33,278 bases of DNA, taken from a virus. Made by a program: the position numbers and the translations under genes. Under the pieces are notes generated by a model. It was not told the origin of the DNA. It searched no databases and worked only from the letters and a program-made list of their open reading frames with translations. Positions 1-8,047 of this stretch are shown piece after piece. The stretch lies in the IMG/VR virus record IMGVR_UViG_3300034279_001598, positions 1 to 33,278 of that record; one strand, written 5' to 3'. Each line of letters opens with the position of its first letter. The stretch's first letter is position 1.

Positions 1-2
1 TT

Positions 3-611
3 GATGCCTTGTCTCGCATTCCAGCGATGCACGGCTCGGCGGCTCGTAGGACGCAAGAAAAGGCGATCTACGATGTTTTCCTGTCGAATCCGTTGATGCC
101 CGACGGCGTGGCTCTTTTCTCGGCATCGCACGCATCCGGAACTAACCTTTCGGGCGGTGCTGGGGCTCCGGCCAAAGCGACCCTCGACAAAGCCTTTGAG
201 GTAATGGGCAAGCAAAAGGGATTGTCTAGCGACGTTTTCCTCGGGCTTACCCCGTCGATCCTCTTGGTGCCTTTGGCCTACGCCGGGACGGCATTGGAGC
301 TTGTCAATTCGACGGCATCGGTCGAGAGCGAGAAGAATAGCGGCGTCTCGAACCTTTACGGTCGCGGCGGTGCTCGGCAGTTGCGAGTTGTTGCAAGTCC
401 ATACTTGGATGCCAATAGCTCGACCAACTGGTACGCAATCGCCGACAACAGCCTCATCGACACGGTTGAAATCAGCTTCTTGAGTGGCGAAGAATCGCCG
501 GTGCTCGAAAGCGATTACAACATCCGAAACGATTCGTACATCTACACGGTGCGCCAGTCGTTCGCAGCGGCCGCTATCGAGCATCGAGGCGTTTTCGCAA
601 ACCGTGCGTAG
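3..611 (+). CDS. Major capsid protein, C-terminal part (5' end outside the window)
   Basis: The frame is open through the left edge, so this is the C-terminal ~202 residues of a longer protein. The text resembles the C-terminal domain of HK97-fold capsid proteins of the Mu gpT-like / protease-fused type: an 'ALFSASHAS' segment, then a 'FLGLTPSILLVPLAYAGTALEL' type strand-loop, an 'LRVVASPYLDANSSTNWY' segment and a 'YTVRQSFAAAAIEHRGVFAN' type ending. It would form the procapsid and capsid shell. A terminator-like hairpin follows directly, as expected for a highly expressed gene. A TTG at 9 or ATG at 27 could be misread as starts, but the upstream codons continue the same frame. Identification rests on recalled family pattern plus position ahead of head-tail genes. 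Confidence 0.82.
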   Translation, partial: DALSRIPAMHGSAARRTQEKAIYDVFLSNPLMPDGVALFSASHASGTNLSGGAGAPAKATLDKAFEVMGKQKGLSSDVFLGLTPSILLVPLAYAGTALELVNSTASVESEKNSGVSNLYGRGGARQLRVVASPYLDANSSTNWYAIADNSLIDTVEISFLSGEESPVLESDYNIRNDSYIYTVRQSFAAAAIEHRGVFANRA

Positions 612-626
612 TGTCGATTGATTTCT

Positions 627-657
627 AGCCCCTGGGCGATTGCTTGGGGGCTTTTTG
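627..657 (+). terminator. Rho-independent terminator after the capsid gene
   Basis: AGCCCC (627-632) pairs with GGGGCT (647-652) across a 14-nt loop and runs into TTTTT. It lies 16 nt after the capsid stop codon, so it probably limits read-through from the capsid gene into the head-tail genes. Confidence 0.65.
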
Positions 658-695
658 GGACGGCAACAAAATTCACAAAACAGGAACATAAGAAC

Positions 696-1364
696 ATGGG
701 CGACATGCGTGACTTTCAAATTTTTTACGATGATTTCAACGGGGCGGTAGCAACGTTCCCAACTTCGGCAGACCCGGCAACCGCTTGGCTTGTTGATGAC
801 ACATCATCCTCCGGGGCTCCGACCTACTCCAAAGGGACTAGCGAAGCGACCCTAACGCTTGCATCCACCAGCGAAGTCGAGAATGTTTGCTTGCACTTCA
901 ACGATGCGCTGGACTTCGACATCGACCTGATTCAGCGTCTTGAGATGCGGGTGAAGATCGGAGCAGCTACCTTCACGAGCGGTTCAATCCTTTGCTTCGG
1001 TCTTGGCTCGGCTCGAAACGATACCGCCAACGACGTTGCAGCCAATGCTTGGTTTCGCATGGAGGGCGCAAGCAGCACAACGCTTGTTTACCTTGAGACC
1101 GACGACGGGGTCCGCGACAACGATGACATTTCCAGCGGCGTGACCCTTGGGACCACGTACAAGGAATTCGTGATCGACTTCACCGGCGGCAAGAGCGATG
1201 TTAAGTTCTACATCGACGGCCAGCGAGTCGGCGCGACAACCACCTTCGATATGAGCGGCTATTCCTCGGGATTGCAACCGCTTGTTCAGTTGCAAAAATC
1301 GTCTAGCGCCAACGTCGATTCGGTTGTTGTCGACTACTTTAAGGTGACTTGCAAGCGAGCCTAA
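696..1364 (+). CDS. Predicted virion protein with lectin-like (jelly-roll) pattern
   Basis: 222 aa. The ATG at 696 follows AGGAAC at a sensible distance; the same frame is open upstream, but that part overlaps the terminator. The body alternates short hydrophobic strands and acidic turns (residues ~60-215), with 'RLEMRVKIG' and 'SDVKFYIDGQRVG' patterns like concanavalin A-like / LamG-type beta-sandwich domains. Its place directly after the capsid gene is where phages often put head decoration proteins, and a beta-sandwich would fit capsid decoration or receptor/glycan contact. The fold is inferred from pattern only; no signal peptide or membrane segment is visible. It could instead be another head-associated protein. 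Confidence 0.7.
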   Translation: MGDMRDFQIFYDDFNGAVATFPTSADPATAWLVDDTSSSGAPTYSKGTSEATLTLASTSEVENVCLHFNDALDFDIDLIQRLEMRVKIGAATFTSGSILCFGLGSARNDTANDVAANAWFRMEGASSTTLVYLETDDGVRDNDDISSGVTLGTTYKEFVIDFTGGKSDVKFYIDGQRVGATTTFDMSGYSSGLQPLVQLQKSSSANVDSVVVDYFKVTCKRA

Positions 1365-1367
1365 TCG

Positions 1368-1715
1368 ATGAGCTTGCACGATACCATCATCGAGGATGCC
1401 AAGAAGGTTTTCGCCAACCCGCAAGACTTCGCCGAATCGGTCGTTTACTACAAAAGAAACGGTCGGTCGAGGAAGATTGACGCGGTGGTTGTGCGAGACG
1501 ATTCCTTGCAACTTCCAGAGGCGTCAGACCTAGTGACCCCACGGTTTACGGTCTACGTCTCGAATGATGAATCGGAAGGCATAGAGAGCAAAGAGCTAGA
1601 CCTCGGCGGGGATCAGATTGGACTATCTCCCCGAGTTGGCGAACCAGCGGAGCGGCGGTCTATTGTTCGGCTTGTTGAGCATGATGAAGGGATGTTGGTT
1701 TTAGAGTGTCGCTAG
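1368..1715 (+). CDS. Probable head-tail joining (head completion) protein
   Basis: 115 aa, starting 3 nt after the previous stop. The N-terminal helix ('TIIEDAKKVFANPQDFAES') is followed by 'VVYYKRNGRSRKIDAVVVRD' and a beta-rich half. This resembles small head-tail joining / stopper proteins of siphoviruses, which have an N-terminal segment and an SH3-like barrel and seal the portal. Position between capsid and tail-completion genes supports the role. No catalytic motif is present. The family assignment is by size, pattern and synteny, not by any diagnostic residue. Confidence 0.62.
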   Translation: MSLHDTIIEDAKKVFANPQDFAESVVYYKRNGRSRKIDAVVVRDDSLQLPEASDLVTPRFTVYVSNDESEGIESKELDLGGDQIGLSPRVGEPAERRSIVRLVEHDEGMLVLECR

Positions 1716-2194
1716 CAATCATCGAGTTAATCGCGGTCGAATTAGAAACCAGGCTATCGGCTATGGTTGGCGATTCGACTACATACCCAACCGATGTTCA
1801 AGAGGTAAAGCGACCTACTCGATTTGCCAACTACACGCCGATCGATCGCCAGATCATCATAACCCAGGGAGTTCAAAACGAAGTCCCCGAGTTATCTTGT
1901 CCGGGCAATCCTCCGGCGGTTGCGTTGGCTCAACAGTTCAATATCCGCCTGGTTTTGATGCCCTCAGAGCGAAGCCAAGACGCAATCGACACGCTACTAA
2001 ATCAATTTGGGTCAGATGTTCGCAAGTGCATCTGTACCCCGGCTAGCTCCTGGCACACGTTCGACGGAAACGCTTTGTTTGCTACCTTCGGGACCAAGAT
2101 CAACTTTACGTCCGATGGCGGTATCGACGGGGCGAACATGCAGTTGATCGTAACCTATCGAGTCGATGAAGACGATCCGACAGTGAGGCGATGA
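1706..2194 (+). CDS. Probable tail terminator / tail completion protein
   Basis: 162 aa, GTG start overlapping the previous gene by 10 nt; an ATG at 1763 is a weaker alternative because it would remove an N-terminal helix ('AIIELIAVELETRLSAM'). The layout of N-terminal helix followed by a mixed alpha/beta region is like the gpU/neck type-2 proteins that cap the tail tube, and the gene sits where such a gene is expected, before a gpZ-like gene and the tail tube. 'FGTKINFTSDGGIDGANMQLIVTY' type text near the end suggests a final beta strand pairing. Functional call is from context. Confidence 0.58.
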   Translation: MSLAIIELIAVELETRLSAMVGDSTTYPTDVQEVKRPTRFANYTPIDRQIIITQGVQNEVPELSCPGNPPAVALAQQFNIRLVLMPSERSQDAIDTLLNQFGSDVRKCICTPASSWHTFDGNALFATFGTKINFTSDGGIDGANMQLIVTYRVDEDDPTVRR

Positions 2195-2198
2195 CGCA

Positions 2199-2780
2199 AT
2201 GATAATCGACATCCAGGCACACGAAGAAAAAGCGAAGCTCGCTGCCGAGCGGGTAATCAACTACGCCGATGGGCTAGAGAAGGCTTTTAGTAATCGCATT
2301 GACGAAGCGACAAGGGACGTAAGGCGGCGAACTCAGCGAGAAATCGTTACAGCGATGGCCGTTGAAAGGGTCGAGGAGCTTAGGTCTTTTTGCGTTGACG
2401 AAAAGATAATCGACAACGTACTAGCCAAGGAATCGATACTGAAAATCGACGACACGTTTACCGTACCGCTTAGGGCATTCAAAGCACGGCAAACGGTCGA
2501 AGGGGTCGAGATTGAATTCGTTCGAGGTACCCCGGCGATGGTCTTCGATGGGGCTTTCGGGCCAAAGATTCCTAAGCTCGGCAAAAACATTTACAAGCGG
2601 CTCGGACGGGCTCGATTCCCAATCCAGAAACTAAGAGACTTGCAAGCGACCAAGATCGAGGGCGTCAAGGATGCTTTCGATCGCGGGGCGGCTCAGGCTA
2701 AATCGATAATGGTTCGCAAGCTCAAAGAAGCCAAACAGGACGCAAACGACATACTCGGAAGGGACAAATATGCTACTTAG
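2199..2780 (+). CDS. gpZ-like minor tail / tail completion protein
   Basis: 193 aa; ATG preceded by GAGGCG. The C-terminal half contains a region (about residues 108-148) with 'RGTPAMVFDGAFGPK' followed by a basic 'NIYKRLGRARFPIQKLRDLQ' stretch. Conserved basic/aromatic residues ahead of an arginine-proline-isoleucine ('RFPIQKL') motif are typical of prophage minor tail protein Z (lambda gpZ-like), which acts in tail completion and head-tail joining. The N-terminal ~90 residues are charged and helical. Its neighbours (tail terminator before, tail tube after) match the lambda-like order Z/U then V. Confidence 0.7.
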   Translation: MIIDIQAHEEKAKLAAERVINYADGLEKAFSNRIDEATRDVRRRTQREIVTAMAVERVEELRSFCVDEKIIDNVLAKESILKIDDTFTVPLRAFKARQTVEGVEIEFVRGTPAMVFDGAFGPKIPKLGKNIYKRLGRARFPIQKLRDLQATKIEGVKDAFDRGAAQAKSIMVRKLKEAKQDANDILGRDKYAT

Positions 2781-3708
2781 AAAAAAGACCGTTTTGGGTG
2801 CTAAGATCGAATCGACCGTAGGCACAGCCGAAACGATTGCGGCAGCGGATTGCACGGTCAATGCTTACGACCTTATGATTAACCCAGAGTTCCCTTTCGA
2901 GGAAAGGCAAGGCCAAGGCGGTTTTGGTCGCTTGACTTCGATTCCAGGGGCCAGAATTGGCCGGGCTACCTTCTCGGTAGATCTGGCCTACGACGGATCG
3001 GCAGTTCCGGCATGGGCTAGCACTTTCCTTCCGGCTTGCGGCGTTGTGCTCTCGACGGCTACCTACTTCCCTAAAACCGAAGTTCCGGCATCGGGGAGCA
3101 GCGTAAAGACCCTCACAATTGCGGGCTTCTTCGATGGGGTCCGGCGGCGAATTTACGGGGCTGTCGGCAATGCTCGATTCATCCTGCCTACCGGGCGAAT
3201 GGGCCGGGTCGAATTCGACTTTCAAGGGGTCTACGACGACGAAGCAGACGCGGCGATTCCAAGCAGTATCAACTACGTCAACACGCTACCGCTTCGCGTT
3301 GCAGGCGGTGCTACGTCTTGGGCGTCGACGAATATCTGCCTTGAATCGGCAACGATCGATCTAGGCAACGTGATTACCGCTCGGGAATGTTCAACCTCGG
3401 CGGCGGGCGTCGATAGCTTTGTTATTACGGATCGCAATCCGCGAATTACGGGCAATCCAGAATCTAAGTTGATCGCCACCCAAAACCGCTACGGGCAATT
3501 CCGCGACGGGACCGAAGCAAGCCTTTCGTTTACAATCGCGGGACCAACGACCTCAACGCTTGTCTTTACTGTCCCTAAGGCCCAGCTAGTAGCCAAGCCA
3601 ATGGGCGAGCGAAACGGCATCATGACCGATCAACTCGAATGGCAAGCAAACAAAAACGTAGACACCTCAGACCAAGAATTCTCAATCGCTTTCAACCATG
3701 CAGCCTAA
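2770..3708 (+). CDS. Tail tube (major tail) protein
   Basis: 312 aa, overlapping the gpZ-like gene by 11 nt. The protein begins with a basic strand ('LLRKKTVLGAKIES') and 'TVGTAETI', then contains 'RIGRATFSVDLAY', 'MGRVEFDFQGVYDD' and a C-terminal 'RYGQFRDGTEASLSFTIAG' region. This is the layout of the siphovirus tail tube family, where each monomer is a beta-sandwich that polymerises into the tail lumen. The length of about 310 residues fits the two-domain version. No sheath gene accompanies it, which supports a non-contractile tail. Its C-terminus overlaps the start of the tail chaperone gene by 11 nt. Confidence 0.8.
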   Translation: MLLRKKTVLGAKIESTVGTAETIAAADCTVNAYDLMINPEFPFEERQGQGGFGRLTSIPGARIGRATFSVDLAYDGSAVPAWASTFLPACGVVLSTATYFPKTEVPASGSSVKTLTIAGFFDGVRRRIYGAVGNARFILPTGRMGRVEFDFQGVYDDEADAAIPSSINYVNTLPLRVAGGATSWASTNICLESATIDLGNVITARECSTSAAGVDSFVITDRNPRITGNPESKLIATQNRYGQFRDGTEASLSFTIAGPTTSTLVFTVPKAQLVAKPMGERNGIMTDQLEWQANKNVDTSDQEFSIAFNHAA

Positions 3709-3997
3709 TACATTCACAGACAAAATCGACGGGTGCGACATCGAGTTTACCTTGAATCGCTTAAAGTTCCGAAAGACCGAACAGGTCTTGGGGCTCATCA
3801 GCGATTTCAGGGAATCGACCGAACCAAAGAAGCAGATGGCAGCGATTCGAGAAGCCGTCTCGATTTGTTTGACCGGTTGGAGTCTCGACAGGCCTATAAG
3901 CGATTGGGACGAAGAGATTGAAGTTAACGACGCGGTAAAGCTTGTAAGTTGCTGTTTGCGAGGCAATTCGGCAAGCGAAGGTGATAAAAAAAAATAA
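3698..3997 (+). CDS. Tail assembly chaperone, upstream (lambda G-like) ORF
   Basis: 99 aa, all charged and helical ('IEFTLNRLKFRKTEQVLGLI'), ending '-GNSASEGDKKK' before TAA. In siphoviruses the gene between tail tube and tape measure encodes the tail assembly chaperone, made in two forms through a programmed frameshift near its 3' end. The last three lysine codons here are a run of nine A residues (3986-3994), a slippery sequence right in front of the stop. A -1 slip would join this ORF to the downstream ORF ending at 4344, giving a fusion of about 215 aa. The role is from synteny and the slippery run; the slip itself is not proven. Confidence 0.72.
   Translation: MQPNTFTDKIDGCDIEFTLNRLKFRKTEQVLGLISDFRESTEPKKQMAAIREAVSICLTGWSLDRPISDWDEEIEVNDAVKLVSCCLRGNSASEGDKKK
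3986..3997 (+). promoter_or_regulatory. A9 slippery run, candidate programmed frameshift site
   Basis: Nine consecutive A residues lie in frame as AAA AAA AAA and are followed directly by TAA (3995-3997). Such runs allow ribosomal (or polymerase) slippage. The -1 frame after the run is open without interruption to 4344, through the Cys4 downstream ORF. The position matches the G/GT frameshift of lambda-like tail chaperone genes. Confidence 0.55.
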
Positions 3998-4086
3998 GGG
4001 CAGCCGCATTTATCCGATGCGGCGAACTATGCAAAACTTGCACTCGAAATCAATGCAACAACAAGCCAAGCAACGACCTTCCGTTG

Positions 4087-4344
4087 ATGCTAGCCTGTCC
4101 AGGTTGCGACGAGTCCGGGTGCGATGCTTGCGAGGGTCGAGGGTACTTTGAAATCAACGATTGCCCGAAAGATTACGTAGGGCATCGAGTCAGTACAGCG
4201 GCCAACCTTGCGGCTTGGGTCTCGAAAGGGGTCTTGCCAGAGGCGGGCGGGATTTACGATCAGGACGCTTGGTTTGTTTCGGTGCAAAATACACTTGAGG
4301 CAGACGTAAACCGAATCGAAGAACAGAGGCGTAAAAATGGCTGA
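4087..4344 (+). CDS. Tail assembly chaperone, downstream (lambda T-like) ORF with Cys4 zinc-binding pattern
   Basis: 85 aa if it starts at the ATG in TGATG (4085-4089); in the -1 frame it is also open back to the A9 run. Near the N-terminus is C4-x2-C7-x4-C12-x2-C15, a compact zinc-ribbon-like cluster, followed by 'LPEAGGIYDQDAWFVS', a glycine-aspartate-glutamine pattern I associate with ORFs between tail chaperone and tape measure. It overlaps the tape measure gene by 8 nt. It may act as the C-terminal part of a frameshifted chaperone that recruits the tape measure protein, or be translated alone through the TGATG coupling. Confidence 0.65.
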   Translation: MLACPGCDESGCDACEGRGYFEINDCPKDYVGHRVSTAANLAAWVSKGVLPEAGGIYDQDAWFVSVQNTLEADVNRIEEQRRKNG

Positions 4345-5767
4345 CGTAGAAGTAACACTTGGAGCAAAAAACGAAGCTTCGGCGGTGTTGCGTCAGTTCT
4401 CGACCGAAGTGACGCAAACGGCGCAGCAAGTCGAATTTTCGATTCGTGGCCTAGCTCAATTGGCAGGGGTGACGGCAGCGGTAATTGGAATCGTCGAAGC
4501 GGGCAGGGCCATTGTTGGCTTTGCATCGTCTTCGGTCGCAGCGTTTGACGACCTTAACCGCTCATCGATCAAGCTTGCCGAGACCGTCGCTCTTATCCCA
4601 GGGGCTGGAAAGGCGGCATCGGATGAAATGGTTAAGGTTGCCAATAGCCTTGAACGAATGACCAATGTAGACTCCGGACGCATTCAGGATCAAATGGCCC
4701 AAGCATTGCGGCGCGGTGCTGGTGTTGGGGATATTGAGGACATGGCCGAAGCGGCTCTTGGGTTATCGCGGGTGTTTGATCGAGATTTATCCTCTGCGAT
4801 GCGAATGGTCGAGGATGCGGTAAAGGGCAACTTTGGGGCGTTCGAGGGCTTGATTCCGAATATCAACGAACTAGCCACAGCGGAAGAACGGCTAGCGGCG
4901 GTCAGTGAGTTGGCTACTAAGGGACTGTTGAATAAAACCGACTCGGCAAAGCACGCAACTGAAGCAAGTGACGCGCTAAAGGTGGCGGCGCACAATCTTT
5001 ACGAGGCTTTCGGGGCTTTGCTTGCCCCGGTTCGAGATGTTGTCTATCGAGGCTTTGCGGTTGCCTTTGAGTTTATTCAAAGCTCGATGATTCCGGCGAT
5101 GGATGATTTTGCTCAGCATGGCAGAGACCTAGCAAACACGATGCAAGGCGTAAGCAAAACGATTGCCGAAGCTTTCGTTACTGGGTTTACAGCGGCAGAG
5201 ATCGCGGTGTTCAGGTTCGAGGATGTGCTTGAAGTGATTTCGGCGTCTGTACTGCTTTCGGCTAACAAGATCTACAACGACGTAGTGTTTGTATTCGACG
5301 GCTTGCTAGCTAGGGCCAATTGGTTCGTTGACGCATACGCAAAGCTTCTATCGGGGCGGTTTACCTTCGAGGATGTCTTGAAGGAAATGCCAGCCTTTGG
5401 CGAGCGTGCAGTAACCGAAACCGAAAAAAGCTTGCAAGCCATTCTTGATGAATCGGTCGGCGGGCTTACCGAAGATTTTGACTCGAAGATCCGGGAGCGG
5501 CTAGCGGCATTGCAGGACGCAATGAAGCTAGAAATAGGCATCGATCTAAAGCCAAGAGCCGGGGCGGCTAGTGCGTTGCAAGATCAGATCCGATCGCTTA
5601 CCGCCTTTGAGTCGCGGGTGCTTGTGCGAGGCCAAACGGATAGCCCAATCGATAAGCTAGTTAAGAACACGGCAGAGGCTAGCAAGTTGCTTTCGAGCAT
5701 TGACGGGACGCTAAAGAGCCCGACGGAATCCCCGAAAGAACAGTTCCAGCTCCAGGAGATCCGCTAG
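4337..5767 (+). CDS. Tape measure protein
   Basis: 476 aa. The N-terminal ~40 residues are polar and helical, then a hydrophobic segment near residues 38-75 ('LAQLAGVTAAVIGIVEAGRA') precedes a helical tape-measure-type domain with 'AFDDLNRSSIKLAETV' and 'KVANSLERMTNVDSGRIQDQ'. Further hydrophobic helices lie near residues 290-335. Tape measure proteins fix tail length at roughly 1.5 angstrom per residue, so a length near 70 nm is expected. It is short for the family, and no lytic transglycosylase or peptidase domain is visible. It directly follows the chaperone ORFs and abuts the next gene with no gap. Confidence 0.8.
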   Translation: MADVEVTLGAKNEASAVLRQFSTEVTQTAQQVEFSIRGLAQLAGVTAAVIGIVEAGRAIVGFASSSVAAFDDLNRSSIKLAETVALIPGAGKAASDEMVKVANSLERMTNVDSGRIQDQMAQALRRGAGVGDIEDMAEAALGLSRVFDRDLSSAMRMVEDAVKGNFGAFEGLIPNINELATAEERLAAVSELATKGLLNKTDSAKHATEASDALKVAAHNLYEAFGALLAPVRDVVYRGFAVAFEFIQSSMIPAMDDFAQHGRDLANTMQGVSKTIAEAFVTGFTAAEIAVFRFEDVLEVISASVLLSANKIYNDVVFVFDGLLARANWFVDAYAKLLSGRFTFEDVLKEMPAFGERAVTETEKSLQAILDESVGGLTEDFDSKIRERLAALQDAMKLEIGIDLKPRAGAASALQDQIRSLTAFESRVLVRGQTDSPIDKLVKNTAEASKLLSSIDGTLKSPTESPKEQFQLQEIR

Positions 5768-6721
5768 ATGCTCAACGACAAAATCTACAGCGTTGATCTT
5801 ATGTGGAGCGGGCTCGGCGGCGATATTTCCATTACTGACAACTTCCGGCGGGCTGATGCGCGTTTACAAAAAGTATACCAAGTATTCACAACTCCCGACG
5901 CTTCCTTAAACGACGTTTTGCAGGCACCTGGAATCCCTGCGGCAGGATCATCGTTTGGCGGCGGGTTCGATTTCGTATTCGCAGTCCAGGCAAGCCCCAA
6001 GAGGCAAAGCCCGGTCTACTGGATCGTCACAGTACCCTATGAGGGTGAAGTATCCTTCGGATCCGGCGGGCCACAGGGTAATCAAAACAACGGCGTACAA
6101 AGCCCATTGCTAGCCCCGGCGATTATCGATTTTGATGACGTAGAAGAGGAGCTAGAAATCGATGAGGATTTCGACGGCAATCCTTTGGTGACAGCTAACG
6201 GCGAACCCGTCAACGGCATTCGGCGTAAATTCGCCGATCAGACCGTTACGATTCAAAAAAACATGCTGACCTTCTCTAGCTACGTTCAGGGGCGATACCG
6301 CCATTCGGTCAACTCCGATACTTTCCTCACGTGGCCAGCGGGTACGGCAAAAATGCAAAAGTTGCGAGCCAAAGCGGTTGCGTCTCCCGAAACCCCCTTC
6401 GGCGGCTACTACCAAGTTACGGCGGTAATTCAATTCCGATACCCGTATCGAACCACACCGGAAAAAGCTTGGTATTCGCGATCGCGGCACGAAGGATACT
6501 ATAAGCGGGTTCAGCTACCAGGGCCTCCGGTCAACGGCGTTCAGCCTACGGCAATCGTCCGGGCTACCAGGGCGGGCGAACCAACAGCCAAGCCGGTGCT
6601 ACTTGACGAACAAGGATTCCAACTACCAGACGTAGATCCCCCGGCGCAGCAAACCGCGTTTTGGCAGGAAAAAAAGCTTTACGAACCACTCAGCTACAAC
6701 GCACTAGGACTTCTACCATAA
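5768..6721 (+). CDS. Probable distal tail / baseplate protein
   Basis: 317 aa, ATG immediately after the tape measure stop codon. Beta-rich, with no transmembrane segment; the centre is acidic ('DFDDVEEELEIDEDFDGNP', residues ~117-135) and the C-terminal half is basic with 'FRYPYRTTPEKAWYSRSRHEGYYKR'. The gene after the tape measure usually encodes the distal tail protein or the first baseplate protein, so that is the best contextual guess. I recognise no diagnostic domain. It could equally be a tail hub component. Confidence 0.55.
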   Translation: MLNDKIYSVDLMWSGLGGDISITDNFRRADARLQKVYQVFTTPDASLNDVLQAPGIPAAGSSFGGGFDFVFAVQASPKRQSPVYWIVTVPYEGEVSFGSGGPQGNQNNGVQSPLLAPAIIDFDDVEEELEIDEDFDGNPLVTANGEPVNGIRRKFADQTVTIQKNMLTFSSYVQGRYRHSVNSDTFLTWPAGTAKMQKLRAKAVASPETPFGGYYQVTAVIQFRYPYRTTPEKAWYSRSRHEGYYKRVQLPGPPVNGVQPTAIVRATRAGEPTAKPVLLDEQGFQLPDVDPPAQQTAFWQEKKLYEPLSYNALGLLP

Positions 6722-6731
6722 GGCCAAAAAA

Positions 6732-7361
6732 ATGAGCACGATTACCAGCGTCATTCTCCAGATTCCCGATCGATCACTGACGAATAACGACATCGCAGGC
6801 AACGCGAATATCGAGCCGTCGAAGCTAGGGCAAAAAGTCCTGGCTGAATACGTGGTCCCTGTTGAGGCGTTTAAGACATGGGATGCCGTCGCAAGCAATC
6901 TGCCCGCAGCGGCAGCTAGCGACGATCTAGGGCTAGTTACGGGCACTTGGTTGACCAATCCGGTGAGGATCACAGCAGGGGATTGTAAAAACCTTGGGGC
7001 CACAACGCGCAGGGCGTATTTCTCGATTCCAATTCCCCCGAACTACGATGACGGCGAAACGATTCAAGTCCGCATCCGGGCAGCGATGGAGACTACCCTA
7101 GCCTCGACGGCTTGCACGATAGATTTAGAGGCCGTGGTAGGGTCAAGCGGGACACCCACAGCGGATTTGGTGACTACGGCGGCCCAGTCGATGAATAGCC
7201 TAACAGCGGCCAATTTTGACTTCACGATCACTGCGGCTAGCGTCGACCCAGGGCAATTGCTCGAATGCCGACTGTCGATTTCATGCAATGACACCGCGAC
7301 GGCAACGGCAGTAACCCCGGCGATCTACAAAGTATCCTTACTTGCAGACACTAGGGGCTAA
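6732..7361 (+). CDS. Predicted virion protein (beta-rich, tail tip or appendage)
   Basis: 209 aa with an AAGG ribosome binding site. Composition is rich in Ala, Thr and Ser with many short strands; residues ~95-125 ('RRAYFSIPIPPNYDDGETI') and the C-terminal 'LLECRLSISCNDTATA' suggest a beta-sandwich. It resembles the short appendage proteins encoded downstream of tape measure genes. Function is otherwise not recognisable. Confidence 0.6.
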   Translation: MSTITSVILQIPDRSLTNNDIAGNANIEPSKLGQKVLAEYVVPVEAFKTWDAVASNLPAAAASDDLGLVTGTWLTNPVRITAGDCKNLGATTRRAYFSIPIPPNYDDGETIQVRIRAAMETTLASTACTIDLEAVVGSSGTPTADLVTTAAQSMNSLTAANFDFTITAASVDPGQLLECRLSISCNDTATATAVTPAIYKVSLLADTRG

Positions 7362-7363
7362 AC

Positions 7364-8047
7364 GTGGCTCAAAAGGATATCGGGTACTACAGTCCAACCC
7401 TTGCAAAACGGATTCGCGATAATTCGTTCGCTTGGGAGCGCGAAAGGGCGGCAAAGCCGATCGAGATCCGGCAATCGACCCCTGACCCGATCTACTTTTA
7501 CAACGCATCGACCGAAACGATACCGGCTTATGGTTGCATCCAAAAGGTCGGCATGGAAACCATCGACGGGCAGTCGATTATCAAAGTCGATCGGCCAATC
7601 GATTACACCGCTTCGGTAATGGGTCCATTTTTGCTCAATGGGCCAGCGGAGGTAGCGGCAAACGGGCTCGGTACGGCTCAATGGGGGCCGATCTTCCGAG
7701 CGAAAAAAGATTCGGCGACCTACACGACCGGAACGCGAATGGGGCCGGTTGAATCATCGTTCAGCCTCTCAAAAGGATGCCTCTTTACCTTCATCGGTGA
7801 CGACGAGCAAGAGGACGACCTTATTAAGGTGATTGCTTGCGAAACGCCATTGCTGGCGGTGGCGGGATCCGGCATCGGTGCGAATAGCAGCGGGACCGTG
7901 ACAGCCAAGCAACCCGCGAGCGGCAATTGGACAGCGGGGACGATAACCTATACGGCATGGAACCCAACGGGCGTGGCGATTGCTTCGGCGGCTAGCGTCT
8001 TGCTGTTTCCAGTTGATGCCAAGTGGCTTGCAGTGGAGTTGTGCTAA
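7364..8047 (+). CDS. Predicted virion protein, tail-tip region
   Basis: 227 aa, GTG start 3 nt after the previous stop. The N-terminal ~35 residues are charged ('AKRIRDNSFAWERERAAKP'), and the rest is beta-rich with glycine/alanine/threonine stretches ending in hydrophobic strands ('ASVLLFPVDAKWLAVEL'). It ends directly at the start of the cysteine-rich gene, and the two are probably co-translated. Related function (tail tip) is inferred from location only. Confidence 0.58.
   Translation: MAQKDIGYYSPTLAKRIRDNSFAWERERAAKPIEIRQSTPDPIYFYNASTETIPAYGCIQKVGMETIDGQSIIKVDRPIDYTASVMGPFLLNGPAEVAANGLGTAQWGPIFRAKKDSATYTTGTRMGPVESSFSLSKGCLFTFIGDDEQEDDLIKVIACETPLLAVAGSGIGANSSGTVTAKQPASGNWTAGTITYTAWNPTGVAIASAASVLLFPVDAKWLAVELC

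Noticed and set aside
984-1511. Minus-strand ORF of 175 codons opposite the jelly-roll gene
   Set aside because: It crosses two well-formed + strand genes, and its composition is that of an antisense shadow. No minus-strand gene is supported elsewhere.
2773-3225. Minus-strand ORF of 150 codons opposite the tail tube gene
   Set aside because: Shadow of a strongly supported tail tube gene; no start context.
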